Source of the DNA: a virus
Virus record (IMG/VR): IMGVR_UViG_3300005253_000595
Span: 1 to 47,349 of that record
Length of the DNA stretch: 47,349 bases
Strand: one strand, 5' to 3'
Shown: piece after piece, positions 38,565 to 47,349 of the stretch
Layout: every line of letters starts with the position of its first letter
Position numbering within the stretch: position 1 is the stretch's first letter
Made by a program: the position numbers and the translations under genes
The notes under the pieces: generated by a model
Database searches by the model: none
The model's input: the letters and a program-made list of their open reading frames with translations, nothing else
What the model was told of the DNA's origin: nothing

Positions 38565-39307
38565 TGCCAACGCTAACAATACAACCCTCTGGTGCTGATT
38601 CTGAATTAAGAAATAATGAAGCAGCAAATAATTATGGTTCATCAGCTTTATTTAAAGTTAGAGGTGGTGCTATAATATATAGAGCACCGCTTAAATTTGA
38701 TTTTTCTGCGCTTCCAGCAAGAACAACTATTACAGGCGCAACACTTTCTATATATTTTTTTGAAGTACATGCAGGGTTAGATGCTGTTGGAAGAACTTAT
38801 GAAGCAAATAGAATTACTCAAATTGGTTGGACAGAGGGTTCTGGTGGAATAAATGATGTTTCTTGGAACAAATATACTACAGGAAACGCTTGGGCATCTG
38901 GTGGTGGTGATTTTACTACTACAAATCAAGCGACTGCAGTTGTACCAGTAGTAGGGAATTGGATAGATTTTGATGTTAAAGATCAAGTTATATACGCCCA
39001 TAATAGTGTTTCAGACATTGCTCATTTTCTTATAAAAGATCAAACTGAAGGAGGCACTGACAAATCATCTAAATTTTATTCTAATGATGAAGTAACTAAC
39101 TTAACACTTAGACCAAAACTTGTTATAACATATACTCTAATTTCTAGTATTAGCACAGCCTTACCAACAGGACTTTATAGTGGTGTTAAAGAGAAACATC
39201 CTAAAGATGGTTGGGAGAATGAAAAGAACTTTTTTGTTGAACAGTCAAGTCCTCATCCTTGTATAGTACAATATTGGGATTTATTTGTGGATACAACTAA
39301 TGAATAA
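38564..39307 (+). CDS. DNRLRE-domain carbohydrate-binding-like virion protein (247 aa)
   Basis: Residues 1-195: LTIQPSGADSELRNNEAANN, then YGSSALFKVRGG, RAPLKFDFSALPARTTITGA, and DFDVKDQVIYAHN show the DNRLRE/CBM96-like beta-jelly roll that binds glycans. The last 44 residues (YSGVKEKHPKDGWENEKN, VEQSSPHPC) are homologous to the end of the preceding protein. Starts on the previous stop (TAATG). Confidence 0.7.
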   Translation: MPTLTIQPSGADSELRNNEAANNYGSSALFKVRGGAIIYRAPLKFDFSALPARTTITGATLSIYFFEVHAGLDAVGRTYEANRITQIGWTEGSGGINDVSWNKYTTGNAWASGGGDFTTTNQATAVVPVVGNWIDFDVKDQVIYAHNSVSDIAHFLIKDQTEGGTDKSSKFYSNDEVTNLTLRPKLVITYTLISSISTALPTGLYSGVKEKHPKDGWENEKNFFVEQSSPHPCIVQYWDLFVDTTNE

Positions 39308-39500
39308 AAAATTGAGAAAAAAATGTGGTAAGTGTAGAAAAGAAAGAGAATTAGAAGATTTTCATATAGCAAAGAAAGGAGAATGCGGTAGGCAATGGGC
39401 TTGCAAAAAATGTGTTTCAAAAGAAAGAAAATCTCATAGACTTTTCATGTCAAGACCTACTGGTAAGACTAGTATCAGGGGTATGGATAGATGGTTTTAA
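39300..39500 (+). CDS. Zinc-finger protein, probable remnant of an HNH endonuclease (66 aa)
   Basis: MNKKLRKKCGKCRKERELED, then CGRQWACKKCVSKERKSH has the same finger as the HNH genes at 29461 and 34680, but the nuclease half is absent and the C-terminus is short and basic. It may be a degraded homing gene or a reused DNA-binding domain. Starts within the end of the previous gene. Confidence 0.55.
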   Translation: MNKKLRKKCGKCRKERELEDFHIAKKGECGRQWACKKCVSKERKSHRLFMSRPTGKTSIRGMDRWF

Positions 39501-39640
39501 TGAAGGCTAGATTTGAAATAAGTAAAAGAATAATTATATTAGCCTTAATACTAACTATCTGTTCAGGGTGCAGGTTTGCAGTATATGAACCAATTGATAA
39601 TTATGAATTAAAGAAACAACTTTTAAAAAATGAAGATTAA
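39500..39640 (+). CDS. Small lipoprotein (46 aa)
   Basis: ATG at 39500 overlaps the previous stop (TAATG). MKARFEISKRIIILALILTI, then CSGCRF gives a lipoprotein signal with Cys24 lipidated, leaving a ~23-residue mature peptide. Its end overlaps the start of the next gene by 11 bases. It could be an outer-membrane spanin subunit, or an exclusion lipoprotein; size fits Rz1-like proteins but it is not Pro-rich. Confidence 0.6.
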   Translation: MKARFEISKRIIILALILTICSGCRFAVYEPIDNYELKKQLLKNED

Positions 39641-40076
39641 AATAATTGACTTTCATCCAGCACATTTAGATTTGATGGACATTAGAGACCACGAAGTAAC
39701 AGAGGTTTGTGTTGGTGACTATAAACAAAAGTTCACAGTGCTGTCAAAGCTGGGAGTCTCTGGAACTGTTATATATGATGGTGAGATACTTTGTGTGATC
39801 GGAGCATTTGATATGTGGAAAAGTGTTTGCGAGGTATGGATTCTTCCTAGCAAAGCAATCGGGAGACACAAATTAATTTTTGCAAGGTTGATTAAACAAC
39901 AGCTTGAAGCTCTTGAAGAAGTTGGCAACTATCATCGGATTCAGGTGTCAGCATTGGATGATGAGTTTCATAATAAGTTTTTTACTTGGTTAGGATTCGA
40001 TAGGGAGACTCCAAACGGTATGAAGAATTTTACTAAAAATAAAAGTAATTACAATTTGTGGAGTAAAACAAAATGA
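39630..40076 (+). CDS. GNAT/gp13-like internal or accessory protein (148 aa)
   Basis: The fold pattern with VCEVWILPSKAIGRHKLIFA, then RIQVSALDDEFHNKFFTWLG matches small acetyltransferase-like proteins that precede internal virion protein genes in T7-like phages (gp13-type). Whether it keeps acetyl-CoA binding is unclear. Confidence 0.6.
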   Translation: MKIKIIDFHPAHLDLMDIRDHEVTEVCVGDYKQKFTVLSKLGVSGTVIYDGEILCVIGAFDMWKSVCEVWILPSKAIGRHKLIFARLIKQQLEALEEVGNYHRIQVSALDDEFHNKFFTWLGFDRETPNGMKNFTKNKSNYNLWSKTK

Positions 40077-40549
40077 GTACAGCATTGGCATCAATAGGAG
40101 GTTTAAGTAAAATCCTAGCGGTAGGAGGATTAGCAGCTAATATAGCTGGAACAGTTTTTTCAGGTATCTCAGCCAATAAAGCTGCTCAAGAAGAAGCAGA
40201 TGATATAGAATTTCAGGCGCAACTTCAAAGAGAAGAATCTCAAGAAGAAGCTGATAGACTTGATAAAAAGAATAAGAAATTTTTAGCAATGCAAAGTCTC
40301 AGGTTTTTAAAAGGTGGTGTAACATTAGCAGACTCTCCATTAATTATATTACAAGAAACAAGAGAAGAATCTGCAAAGGAATCTGGTGCTGTTAGAAAAC
40401 GAGGGAAGGCATTGTTTTCTTTTGGTATTAGAAAAGCTGCGAGAACAAGAGCTAGTGGTAGAAGTGCATTTATAGGAAGTTTATTTAGTGGACTTGGAAC
40501 TGCTGGAGTTGGTGCATTTGAACTTAACCGATTGGGGGTATTTAAATAA
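40073..40549 (+). CDS. Internal virion protein, gp14-like (158 aa)
   Basis: N-terminal hydrophobic helix (ILAVGGLAANIAGTVFSGIS), a long acidic helix, then FLKGGVTLADSPLIILQETR and a basic C-terminus. This fits the smallest ejected core protein of podoviruses, which forms a channel in the outer membrane on DNA ejection. Overlaps the previous gene by 4 bases. Confidence 0.7.
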   Translation: MSTALASIGGLSKILAVGGLAANIAGTVFSGISANKAAQEEADDIEFQAQLQREESQEEADRLDKKNKKFLAMQSLRFLKGGVTLADSPLIILQETREESAKESGAVRKRGKALFSFGIRKAARTRASGRSAFIGSLFSGLGTAGVGAFELNRLGVFK

Positions 40550-42120
40550 TGGGCAGCTTACCTGAATTTTTAACAAAACAATTAGCCTCATCAGTAGTTG
40601 GAACGCTTGGGGTTGATAAATCTGGGCAAAGGTTGGGGGAATCTATAGCTGGTGTTGGTGCGAGAGCAGCAAACTTAGGTTTTAGAGAACTAGCTAAAAG
40701 AAAGCAAGTGTTAGATACAACTGAAGCAGAGACAAAACAAAGAGAATTTGACGTACAATTGTCAGAAGAAATTAGAAACATACAAAAAGATTTTAGAGAT
40801 AATCCATCAGGGGGGCTTGTACAAATTAAAATAAGAAGTAAAGAAATGTCAGAAGAATTTCTCAATGATATAGTATCTGACAGTGTAAGATCATTAACAT
40901 CTATAAGAATAGGGCAAGGTATATCACAAAAAACTAAAAGTCTTCAACAGTGGTCATTCAATCAAGAAGTTATTAACTTTGGAAAAAATTTAGAAACTTC
41001 AGTTGATGCGTTGGGAGAAAGAGTTTCTAACACAACAGATGTATTTGAATTTTTAGATAGCATAGATGAAGCTGAAAAACTCTTTGAATCAGGAGATGCT
41101 GGTTTGTCAGCAGTAAATGCTAAAAAATTTAGAGAAAGTGGAAAAGAATTTCTAGCAGAACAATTTTTAAATAACCTTTTAGAAAAAGACCCAGTTCAGG
41201 CAAGAGACCTTATAGAAAATAAACTTTTTGAAGATTTTTTACCAGACAATAAGGTAGAATCTTTTGAACTTAAATCTGCTGAAAACGCTTTTATGGTTGA
41301 GGCTGCTGTTGATATTAAAGAAGCGGTGAAAAATGTTGAATCAAATCCTAACTTAACTGCTTTAGAAAAAGTTAATACAACAAACAAATGGTTCAACAAA
41401 AAAGCCTCTTGGGATAAAGGTTTAGCAAAACTTGTTAAAGAAAGAAAGGAAAAAGCTACAACAAAAATATTCAATGGGATTCAGGATGGCACTGTAACTG
41501 ACATATCTGTACTGAGAGATTTATCTAGAGGATTTGAATTAAGTTATAAAGTACAAAAGTCTTTAGAACAAGATTTTGAAGATCAGATAAGTGGAAAGAC
41601 AGTTGAAAGTACAATTTCTTATAATCATTACTTTAATGACATACTTGATGGTGTGAATTATTCAGATGAAGCTATAAGAGCATTTAAAGATGTGAGTCCT
41701 GAGAATAGGTTAAATCTATTAGATATAAGAGCAGATATAATAAAAGACCCAATATTTAAAAATGAACTTTATACAGAATCTAAAAAACTAATAAACGATT
41801 TGTTTAGGGCTGGGCTTCTTGATAAATTTGACCCTAATTTTCAGGATAAAAAAGTTACTGCAAAATGGGATTTTATGCAATCAATTATAGCTAGAAGAAA
41901 GGCAGGGGGACAAAATCCTTTAAACGAAAATACAATTATATCAGAAGAATTTATTAAAGTTAAAGATCGAATTAATGAAAGTAGGGGTGGTGGTATTACA
42001 GTAAGGTCTTCAACTCCAGAAGTAACTGCTAGAAGAAAATTCCTTTTACGAAAAATTCTTAACCAAGATGCTTCACCAGAAGAAAGATCAGAATTGTTAA
42101 ATTTAAACTCTAGGAGATAA
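40549..42120 (+). CDS. Internal virion protein, gp15-like (523 aa)
   Basis: Almost entirely helical and charged (AAETKQREFDVQLSEE-type stretches) with no catalytic motif seen. Position between gp14-like and the 1265-residue protein matches the second ejected core protein. Ends 1 base before the next gene. Role in periplasmic tunnel formation is inferred from position and composition. Confidence 0.7.
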   Translation: MGSLPEFLTKQLASSVVGTLGVDKSGQRLGESIAGVGARAANLGFRELAKRKQVLDTTEAETKQREFDVQLSEEIRNIQKDFRDNPSGGLVQIKIRSKEMSEEFLNDIVSDSVRSLTSIRIGQGISQKTKSLQQWSFNQEVINFGKNLETSVDALGERVSNTTDVFEFLDSIDEAEKLFESGDAGLSAVNAKKFRESGKEFLAEQFLNNLLEKDPVQARDLIENKLFEDFLPDNKVESFELKSAENAFMVEAAVDIKEAVKNVESNPNLTALEKVNTTNKWFNKKASWDKGLAKLVKERKEKATTKIFNGIQDGTVTDISVLRDLSRGFELSYKVQKSLEQDFEDQISGKTVESTISYNHYFNDILDGVNYSDEAIRAFKDVSPENRLNLLDIRADIIKDPIFKNELYTESKKLINDLFRAGLLDKFDPNFQDKKVTAKWDFMQSIIARRKAGGQNPLNENTIISEEFIKVKDRINESRGGGITVRSSTPEVTARRKFLLRKILNQDASPEERSELLNLNSRR

Positions 42121-42121
42121 C

Positions 42122-45100
42122 ATGGCATTAATTGATATAAAACAAAAGCCTCTTGACACTAAACTATTAGAAGTAAAATCGCCTATTGATACATCTATTG
42201 ACACTGAACCTATAGATGAAAAAGGGTTTGCTGACATTTTAAGTGAGTCTAATGACTTAGCTGCCGATCAAGAGTTAATCATGGACACAATGAGACTTAT
42301 TGAAGCTGATGAACCTAAAGATCAGAAAAAAGGCATCTTAACTTCAATTAATGATTCATTAGCAGAGATTCCTGAACAAATGCAGGCTGGTGCACAAATA
42401 GCTATAAAAAATTCAATACAAGCCATAAGTGATGTGGTTGACTTAGTTGGTGACTTGTCTGGAACTGATTTTAAGATAAATGAAAAAGTTGAAAAGTTCT
42501 TAGAACAGTTTAATGAAGTTGATGTCTCAGAGAAAGGAATAACTAAGGCAACACAGGAAGGTAAAGCTCCTGTAGTACCAAAAGCTGAAACAAAAGCTGG
42601 TGAGATTGCTAAGACAGCAGCGCAATATTCAATTGGATTTTTTCCAATAATGAGAGGTTTAAAGTTTGTTAGTGCTATACCAAAGGTGGGTAAAGTTGTA
42701 CAAACTGCATTTGCTGGTGGACTAGCAGCGTTTGCAGCTTTAGACCCTGATACACCAAAATTCACTGAACTTTTTGAAGCGTTGCATCCAAAATTAAAAG
42801 TACCCTTTGCCTCTTATTTAAGAGGGGAGCAAGATGATTCTAATGTTGAAAAAAGATTTAAGAACTCAATTGATGATGCTATTGGTTTTGGTGCGCTGGG
42901 AAGTTTATTTTTTGGAATAGGGAAGATTATAAAAAATGCTGGAGCTATTGGAAGAAAGATTGGTGGAATAAAAAAAGAAACAAAAATTGTTAACCCAAAA
43001 GATATGGCAAATGACATATCAAAGAAAATTGAAGTTGAGGAAAGTGTAATCAAAGCTGCTGGTGAACAAAGAACAGCTAAATCAGAACGAAGACTTCTTG
43101 CACTCGCTAAATTTAAAGGTAAAGAGGCAAGTATAGCACAGATTAAAAAAACAAAATTAGAAAATCTTACAAAAAAAGAAGTTGATTTCGTAATAGCAAA
43201 TAAAGACAAATTTGATGAAAAGATTCTAAAAAAAATTGAAGACATAGAACCTCAAAAAGAAAGGCGAGTAAGACAAAGGCGAGAAAGAGAACAAGTGGGA
43301 ACATTAGAAACTGTTCAACATATGAAACAAGGGAAATTAAATGCACAAATAACAATACAGGATTTAAAAAACACACAAAAGAAATTTAATTCTCACGCTG
43401 CTGCAAAGGAAGGTAATTTTACAAATTCAGGGAAATTGGTTTCTCAAGCTGCTAAAGGAAAACCTTTACCAAAAGGCTTTGACCCTGTTTCAAAAAAACA
43501 GTTTAAAGACCTTCAAGGCATAAGTGAGAAAGATGTTGCATTGACTGACATAGAGTTGAATATAAAAACTGATAATTTTCATGTTGAGGCAGACATTCAA
43601 ACCTCTTATAATAAAGTAGCAACTTTGTTTAAAGATGATGTTAAGGCTGCAAAAGGAGATGCTCCTCTGACAAGAGCGAAGATAAAAGTTCTTGCAGAAG
43701 AACATGGTTTGTCTGTCAAAGACATTGTTGAGATGAACGCTGGGCAACCAATATTTCCTCACCAGATAAAGTCTTTTAAATTTCACATTGCTCAGTCATT
43801 AGAAAAAATTGATAAACTAACAAAGGCATTTCAAGGTGGAGACAAATCAGTAAGCACTGAACTCAGAAAGGAAATTGCACTGGCTGGTCACTTGATACCA
43901 AAATTTGAATCTATAGGAACAACTTCAAGTAACATGTTGAGGGAATTTAAACTTGACCCTGACTTAAATTTAAAACTCATTAAACAAGTTGGAAATACTT
44001 TAGAAGAACTACCAGTTGGTGCTAATATGGAACAGTTGGTAGAAGCATTGTCAACCTTACCAAAAACTTTAAAAGCTAAAAACATATTTACAAGGACTAT
44101 GTCAACAGGGTCAGATATGTTTAGAGAGGCTTGGATTGCTGGAATGGTTGCTGGTACTAAAACTCTTTTAGCTGTAAACCCTTTAGGAAACCTTAATCTT
44201 TTGATGTTTGGTTTTCAGGAGAGAGCAATTGCAAGGGGGATAAGTATGGTGTTTACGGGTGGGAAAAAAGGAGTAGCACCACACGAAGCACAGTATCTAG
44301 CTTATGGTATGATAAACAGTGTTAGAGAGGCTGTGGAAGTCGCTGGAAAAACTTTAAAGTCTGGTATTCAAGACCCTCAGTTTTCAAAGTTCGCAATCCC
44401 AAAAGCCTTGTCAAGTGAAAACGTGAACTTATCATTTGTAAAAAATGAAGTTACACAAAATTATTTAAAACGAGGCATTGATGCTTTAGGTTGGACAATA
44501 AGAACTCCTTTTAATGTGCTTGGTGCAACAGATGACTTTTTTAAAGTATTGAATACTAGAGGTCATATGTATTCTTTGGGTGCAAGAAAGGCTTTTAAAA
44601 ATGGACTTACCCCTGAAAGTGATGATTTTATAAAAGCAGTTGCAGAGGTTGTAAACAATCCAACACCAGCTTTAAAGAAAGAAGCTATTGACTTTGGACA
44701 TTACCAAACTTTTACAAATGAGTTAAACAAGGATAGAGGATTTATAGAAGCTGCTGGAGCACAAATAACAGAATTTGCTAATGAACATTTGCTTGCAAAA
44801 ATCATAGCACCTTTTTCAAGGATAGCAACCAACATAACTAAATATACTTTAGAACGAACTCCAATGGCTTTTTTAATGCACGACTTCAATATGTCAATGA
44901 AGGCAGAGGGAGCACAAAAACAGTTAGCCTTCGCTAAAATTGCTTTAGGTTCTATGTATGGTGGTCTTTTTGCTTATCTAGCTAGTGCTGGTCTTATCTC
45001 TGGAAACTATCCTACTGGAAGTTTAACACAATCAAGATTAAAAACAGAAGCAGGGTTCCCAAAAAATGCTTTTAATATTGGTGGAAAGGCGCACCCATTT

Positions 45101-45919
45101 AGGAGAGTTGACATAATTGGTTCTCACATGGCTGCTGCTGCTGATATTGTAGAAATGTCTGAGACTTTGGACAATGACTCATTGGGAGAATTAGCTACAG
45201 GGTTGAGTGTCATGATAAGTGATAATATTTTAAGTAAATCTTATTTGACAGGAGTAGCAGATGTTATGGAAGTTTTACTTGGAAAGAAAAATGCCAGCAC
45301 AGTTTTGCAAAGATTCGCTGGTACTTTATTTCCTTTTTCTAGTGCAGTTAGGGAACTTGCAAGGGCAATTGACCCTACTGAAAGAGAGATAAATCCTAAT
45401 GCTGGAATATGGGAAAGTTTTAGAGATGGGTTCATAAAAGGAAAACCATTTTTAAAAGATTTATACTTATTGCCAAAGAGAGGATTTTTTGGAGAGGTTA
45501 TAAAGAGAGAAAGATATTTTGACACCATGAACCAACAGGACAATCCAGCCTTAAATGCTCTGATTGAATTTGAGGCTAAAGTTGCTTTCAAACCTAGTAG
45601 GTTTATAGCTGGTAGTAAACAAGCTCGCTTAAGACCACCAACATCTGCGGATGGAATAGAATTATCTAACGAACAATACGATAAACTTAGAGAAAATTTT
45701 GGGATTATTGAAATAGGTGGACTTGTTGTTCAAGAGGCAATAGAACAAATTATTGAACAACCTCTGTTCAAGAACGCTTCAAAAGCACAGAAAGCAGGGA
45801 TTCTTGAAAGTATAGTACATACTTACAGAAGTGTCGCTGAAGAAAAATTAAAACAAGATGATGATGAATTAGATGAATTAATTAATTTAAAACTTTTATT
45901 GAAAGCACAGGAGGAATAA
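42122..45919 (+). CDS. Large internal virion (ejection) protein, gp16-like / LPD38-type (1265 aa)
   Basis: 1265 residues. Predicted membrane-active stretches near 155-200 (GEIAKTAAQYSIGFFPIMRG) and ~240-265, a long charged helical centre, and a C-terminal half with KRGIDALGWTIRTPFNVLGA, then DDFFKVLNTRGHMYSLGARK, which resembles the LPD38-type region of large phage polyvalent proteins. No lytic transglycosylase motif was recognised. Probably ejected into the host envelope with the DNA. Confidence 0.75.
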   Translation: MALIDIKQKPLDTKLLEVKSPIDTSIDTEPIDEKGFADILSESNDLAADQELIMDTMRLIEADEPKDQKKGILTSINDSLAEIPEQMQAGAQIAIKNSIQAISDVVDLVGDLSGTDFKINEKVEKFLEQFNEVDVSEKGITKATQEGKAPVVPKAETKAGEIAKTAAQYSIGFFPIMRGLKFVSAIPKVGKVVQTAFAGGLAAFAALDPDTPKFTELFEALHPKLKVPFASYLRGEQDDSNVEKRFKNSIDDAIGFGALGSLFFGIGKIIKNAGAIGRKIGGIKKETKIVNPKDMANDISKKIEVEESVIKAAGEQRTAKSERRLLALAKFKGKEASIAQIKKTKLENLTKKEVDFVIANKDKFDEKILKKIEDIEPQKERRVRQRREREQVGTLETVQHMKQGKLNAQITIQDLKNTQKKFNSHAAAKEGNFTNSGKLVSQAAKGKPLPKGFDPVSKKQFKDLQGISEKDVALTDIELNIKTDNFHVEADIQTSYNKVATLFKDDVKAAKGDAPLTRAKIKVLAEEHGLSVKDIVEMNAGQPIFPHQIKSFKFHIAQSLEKIDKLTKAFQGGDKSVSTELRKEIALAGHLIPKFESIGTTSSNMLREFKLDPDLNLKLIKQVGNTLEELPVGANMEQLVEALSTLPKTLKAKNIFTRTMSTGSDMFREAWIAGMVAGTKTLLAVNPLGNLNLLMFGFQERAIARGISMVFTGGKKGVAPHEAQYLAYGMINSVREAVEVAGKTLKSGIQDPQFSKFAIPKALSSENVNLSFVKNEVTQNYLKRGIDALGWTIRTPFNVLGATDDFFKVLNTRGHMYSLGARKAFKNGLTPESDDFIKAVAEVVNNPTPALKKEAIDFGHYQTFTNELNKDRGFIEAAGAQITEFANEHLLAKIIAPFSRIATNITKYTLERTPMAFLMHDFNMSMKAEGAQKQLAFAKIALGSMYGGLFAYLASAGLISGNYPTGSLTQSRLKTEAGFPKNAFNIGGKAHPFRRVDIIGSHMAAAADIVEMSETLDNDSLGELATGLSVMISDNILSKSYLTGVADVMEVLLGKKNASTVLQRFAGTLFPFSSAVRELARAIDPTEREINPNAGIWESFRDGFIKGKPFLKDLYLLPKRGFFGEVIKRERYFDTMNQQDNPALNALIEFEAKVAFKPSRFIAGSKQARLRPPTSADGIELSNEQYDKLRENFGIIEIGGLVVQEAIEQIIEQPLFKNASKAQKAGILESIVHTYRSVAEEKLKQDDDELDELINLKLLLKAQEE

Positions 45920-45920
45920 C

Positions 45921-47349
45921 ATGAGTTTAGCAATACCAGAAAATATAGCAGATGTAACATTGAGTGATACGACTGTTCTTGCCCCAGCAGGAATACTATT
46001 CTCTGGTGATACTGTAGTTGACGATGCTACTGGGCTTATTTATATCGCTTCTACTTCAGGATCTCCCCCTCTCGGGCCATCCCTTAATCTGAGCATTGAT
46101 GCCATAGTTCGTGGATTTGTAGCTGTAGATAATGAAAATATAACAGGTGTTACCGCTGAGGACCCGGCGTTTGTCGTAAAGGCGCAAACATTAAGTGTCA
46201 CGGACGGCTCTACGATCACGAATCAAAGACAGGTGTGGTTCCGGGCGCCTACGATCAACGGCGTAGGTGGAGGTGGCACTGAGACGATCACGAATGCCGC
46301 CACCGTCTATATCGACGGCGCCCCTTCCGGATCAAATATCACGTTTACGAACGGCCCTTATGCCCTCTGGATAGACGATGGCGCTCTGCGTGTAGACGGG
46401 AACACGACGGTCAGTGGCGGGGACTTGTTGGTGGCTGACGACAGCCCACACGCCGAGTTGTGCGACACCACGGATGGTACGGCCTGGCAGATTCACTATG
46501 ATGAATCGGAGACCTTTAACGGACTCACATTTTGGAAAGGCACCAACGCTAACTGCACCAGTAACTTTGCCATTGCGAATACCTACCCTACCCTGGAACT
46601 TCAATTAGATGGAGATGCCATCTTCAACAATGGCAAAGTCGGAATTGGGCTAGAACTGAGGAGTCCAGCTGAAAACCTCCATGTGGCAGGAAATGCAAAA
46701 GTTGAGGAGAAGCTCGACATTGGAGTTCCCGGTACAGGGGGGGGATTGGACGTTGGGGAAGGGGGTAGTTACAAGGCCAATTCGGCGGGGGTTACGATTG
46801 TCCGTGCCTTCACCTATGATGCTTCAGCAACTTCTGGTTCACGCTTTACGGAGATTTCAGACCTCGATGCCCAGAATACCCTGTTAGGCGCTGCGGGAGA
46901 TCGTGTCTATGTCGGGAGTCCACATAAAATCTGGGCAGCACGCTTTGAGGTTGGGGTTGCGAAGAGTAGTGAACTCCTGAGTGGATTCTACTGGAACGGT
47001 AGCGCCTTGACCGCGATGACCTTTATGGGCATCAAGAAGGATACCGTCGTTTCGGTGGGTGACAACGTCTTGGAGCAAATCTCCGAGAAGGAATACATTG
47101 TGTTCGACCAGCAGATTGATGCGGATTGGGCTACGGCAGACAATCAGACCGATACTATTCCGAACACGGGCGAGAACCTCTATTGGATTGCCCTGCAAGT
47201 ACCTGTGGGGGGCTTTGCTACTCCACCACGCGTGGATGAGATTCGTGTCAGGGGATCGGACAGCGATTTTGTAACTGGCACAGCACAGTACGTCATGTGG
47301 GGTAAGTCGAGGGTCGAAATCCATACAGTCCTTTCAGCGTTCACGAAGA
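45921..47349 (+). CDS. Tail-fibre-like protein starting with an SDTT module; truncated by the window edge
   Basis: The frame from ATG 45921 (after GGAGGAATAAC) is open for 476 codons to the window end. The first ~27 residues (MSLAIPENIADVTLSDTTVL) nearly repeat the start of the 380-610 protein. After about 46000 the DNA becomes GC-rich (about half to 60% GC in the blocks I counted), with fibre-type repeats (TETITNAATVYIDGAPSGSN, then WIDDGALRVDGNTTVSGG, then SPAENLHVAGNAKVEEKL). The start contains the late ribosome-binding pattern of the phage. It is either a swapped receptor-binding region or an assembly chimera. Confidence 0.65.
   Translation, partial: MSLAIPENIADVTLSDTTVLAPAGILFSGDTVVDDATGLIYIASTSGSPPLGPSLNLSIDAIVRGFVAVDNENITGVTAEDPAFVVKAQTLSVTDGSTITNQRQVWFRAPTINGVGGGGTETITNAATVYIDGAPSGSNITFTNGPYALWIDDGALRVDGNTTVSGGDLLVADDSPHAELCDTTDGTAWQIHYDESETFNGLTFWKGTNANCTSNFAIANTYPTLELQLDGDAIFNNGKVGIGLELRSPAENLHVAGNAKVEEKLDIGVPGTGGGLDVGEGGSYKANSAGVTIVRAFTYDASATSGSRFTEISDLDAQNTLLGAAGDRVYVGSPHKIWAARFEVGVAKSSELLSGFYWNGSALTAMTFMGIKKDTVVSVGDNVLEQISEKEYIVFDQQIDADWATADNQTDTIPNTGENLYWIALQVPVGGFATPPRVDEIRVRGSDSDFVTGTAQYVMWGKSRVEIHTVLSAFTK

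Noticed and set aside
46332-47324. Several frames on both strands in the GC-rich right end
   Set aside because: GC-rich DNA leaves long chance frames; the single 476-codon frame from 45921 covers them all and shows fibre-type repeats.
31571-47349. Diversity-generating retroelement acting on fibre genes
   Set aside because: No reverse transcriptase gene and no template/variable repeat pair were found despite the several fibre-like genes.
1-47349. CRISPR array
   Set aside because: No regularly spaced direct repeats with unique spacers; the repeats at 21.1-21.8 kb are short, irregular and in both orientations.
1-47349. Temperate phage functions (integrase, repressor, attachment site)
   Set aside because: No integrase or CI-like repressor was recognised, so a lytic life style is more likely, although the missing part could hold such genes.

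Overview
The window is almost certainly most of the genome of an AT-rich podovirus-like phage (roughly one third GC by eye). Supporting signs are a T7-style connector (portal), tail tubular A/B-like proteins and a run of internal virion proteins. There is also a complete phage replication module (family A DNA polymerase, DUF2815 ssDNA-binding protein, DUF2800 exonuclease, VRR-NUC-type nuclease, SNF2 helicase, PrimPol-VapE primase-helicase). No phage RNA polymerase was recognised, and the promoters found are sigma70-like, so host RNA polymerase probably transcribes it. Sec signal peptides and two lipobox lipoproteins suggest a Gram-negative host. The host itself cannot be named from the sequence.

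Layout. Positions 1-1417 (+ strand) hold the end of a truncated gene, two small genes, a DUF1353 gene and a single-span membrane protein, probably the tail of the late operon. Positions 1380-21064 (- strand) hold one long run of closely packed or overlapping early genes: replication enzymes in 1.4-14 kb, then a ladder of small zinc-ribbon, membrane and unknown genes in 14-21 kb. That arm also carries two tRNA genes (Glu-UUC and Thr-UGU), two zinc-metalloprotease-like proteins and a Gp88-domain protein. Positions 21.1-22.0 kb are a gene-free control region rich in short repeats, with divergent promoters. Positions 22081-47349 (+ strand) hold the virion genes: terminase, connector, scaffold, capsid, decoration-like and fibre-like proteins, tail tubes, adhesin-like proteins and internal virion proteins. 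The last gene runs off the right edge. The rightward late genes at the right edge and those at the left edge would be contiguous if the genome is circular or circularly permuted.

The most unusual parts are: (i) a 187-nt RNA on the minus strand (17157-17343) closed by a perfect 21-bp stem, whose 5' end lies at the predicted start of a sigma70-like promoter, and a smaller RNA built on the same plan at the start of the rightward transcript (21973-22053); (ii) an HNH gene inserted exactly at the start of the SNF2 helicase gene with duplication of the first ~23 bp of that gene; (iii) module shuffling among virion proteins, including three copies of an 'SDTT' module, a small protein that also exists with a large repeat domain inserted in its middle, and a shared 44-residue C-terminal module on two unrelated adhesin-like proteins; (iv) a right-end fibre gene that starts as an SDTT module and switches to GC-rich sequence, either a real transfer or an assembly chimera; (v) an HNH gene with its own promoter that should give a leaderless mRNA.

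All function names come from motif recognition by eye. No database search was run.
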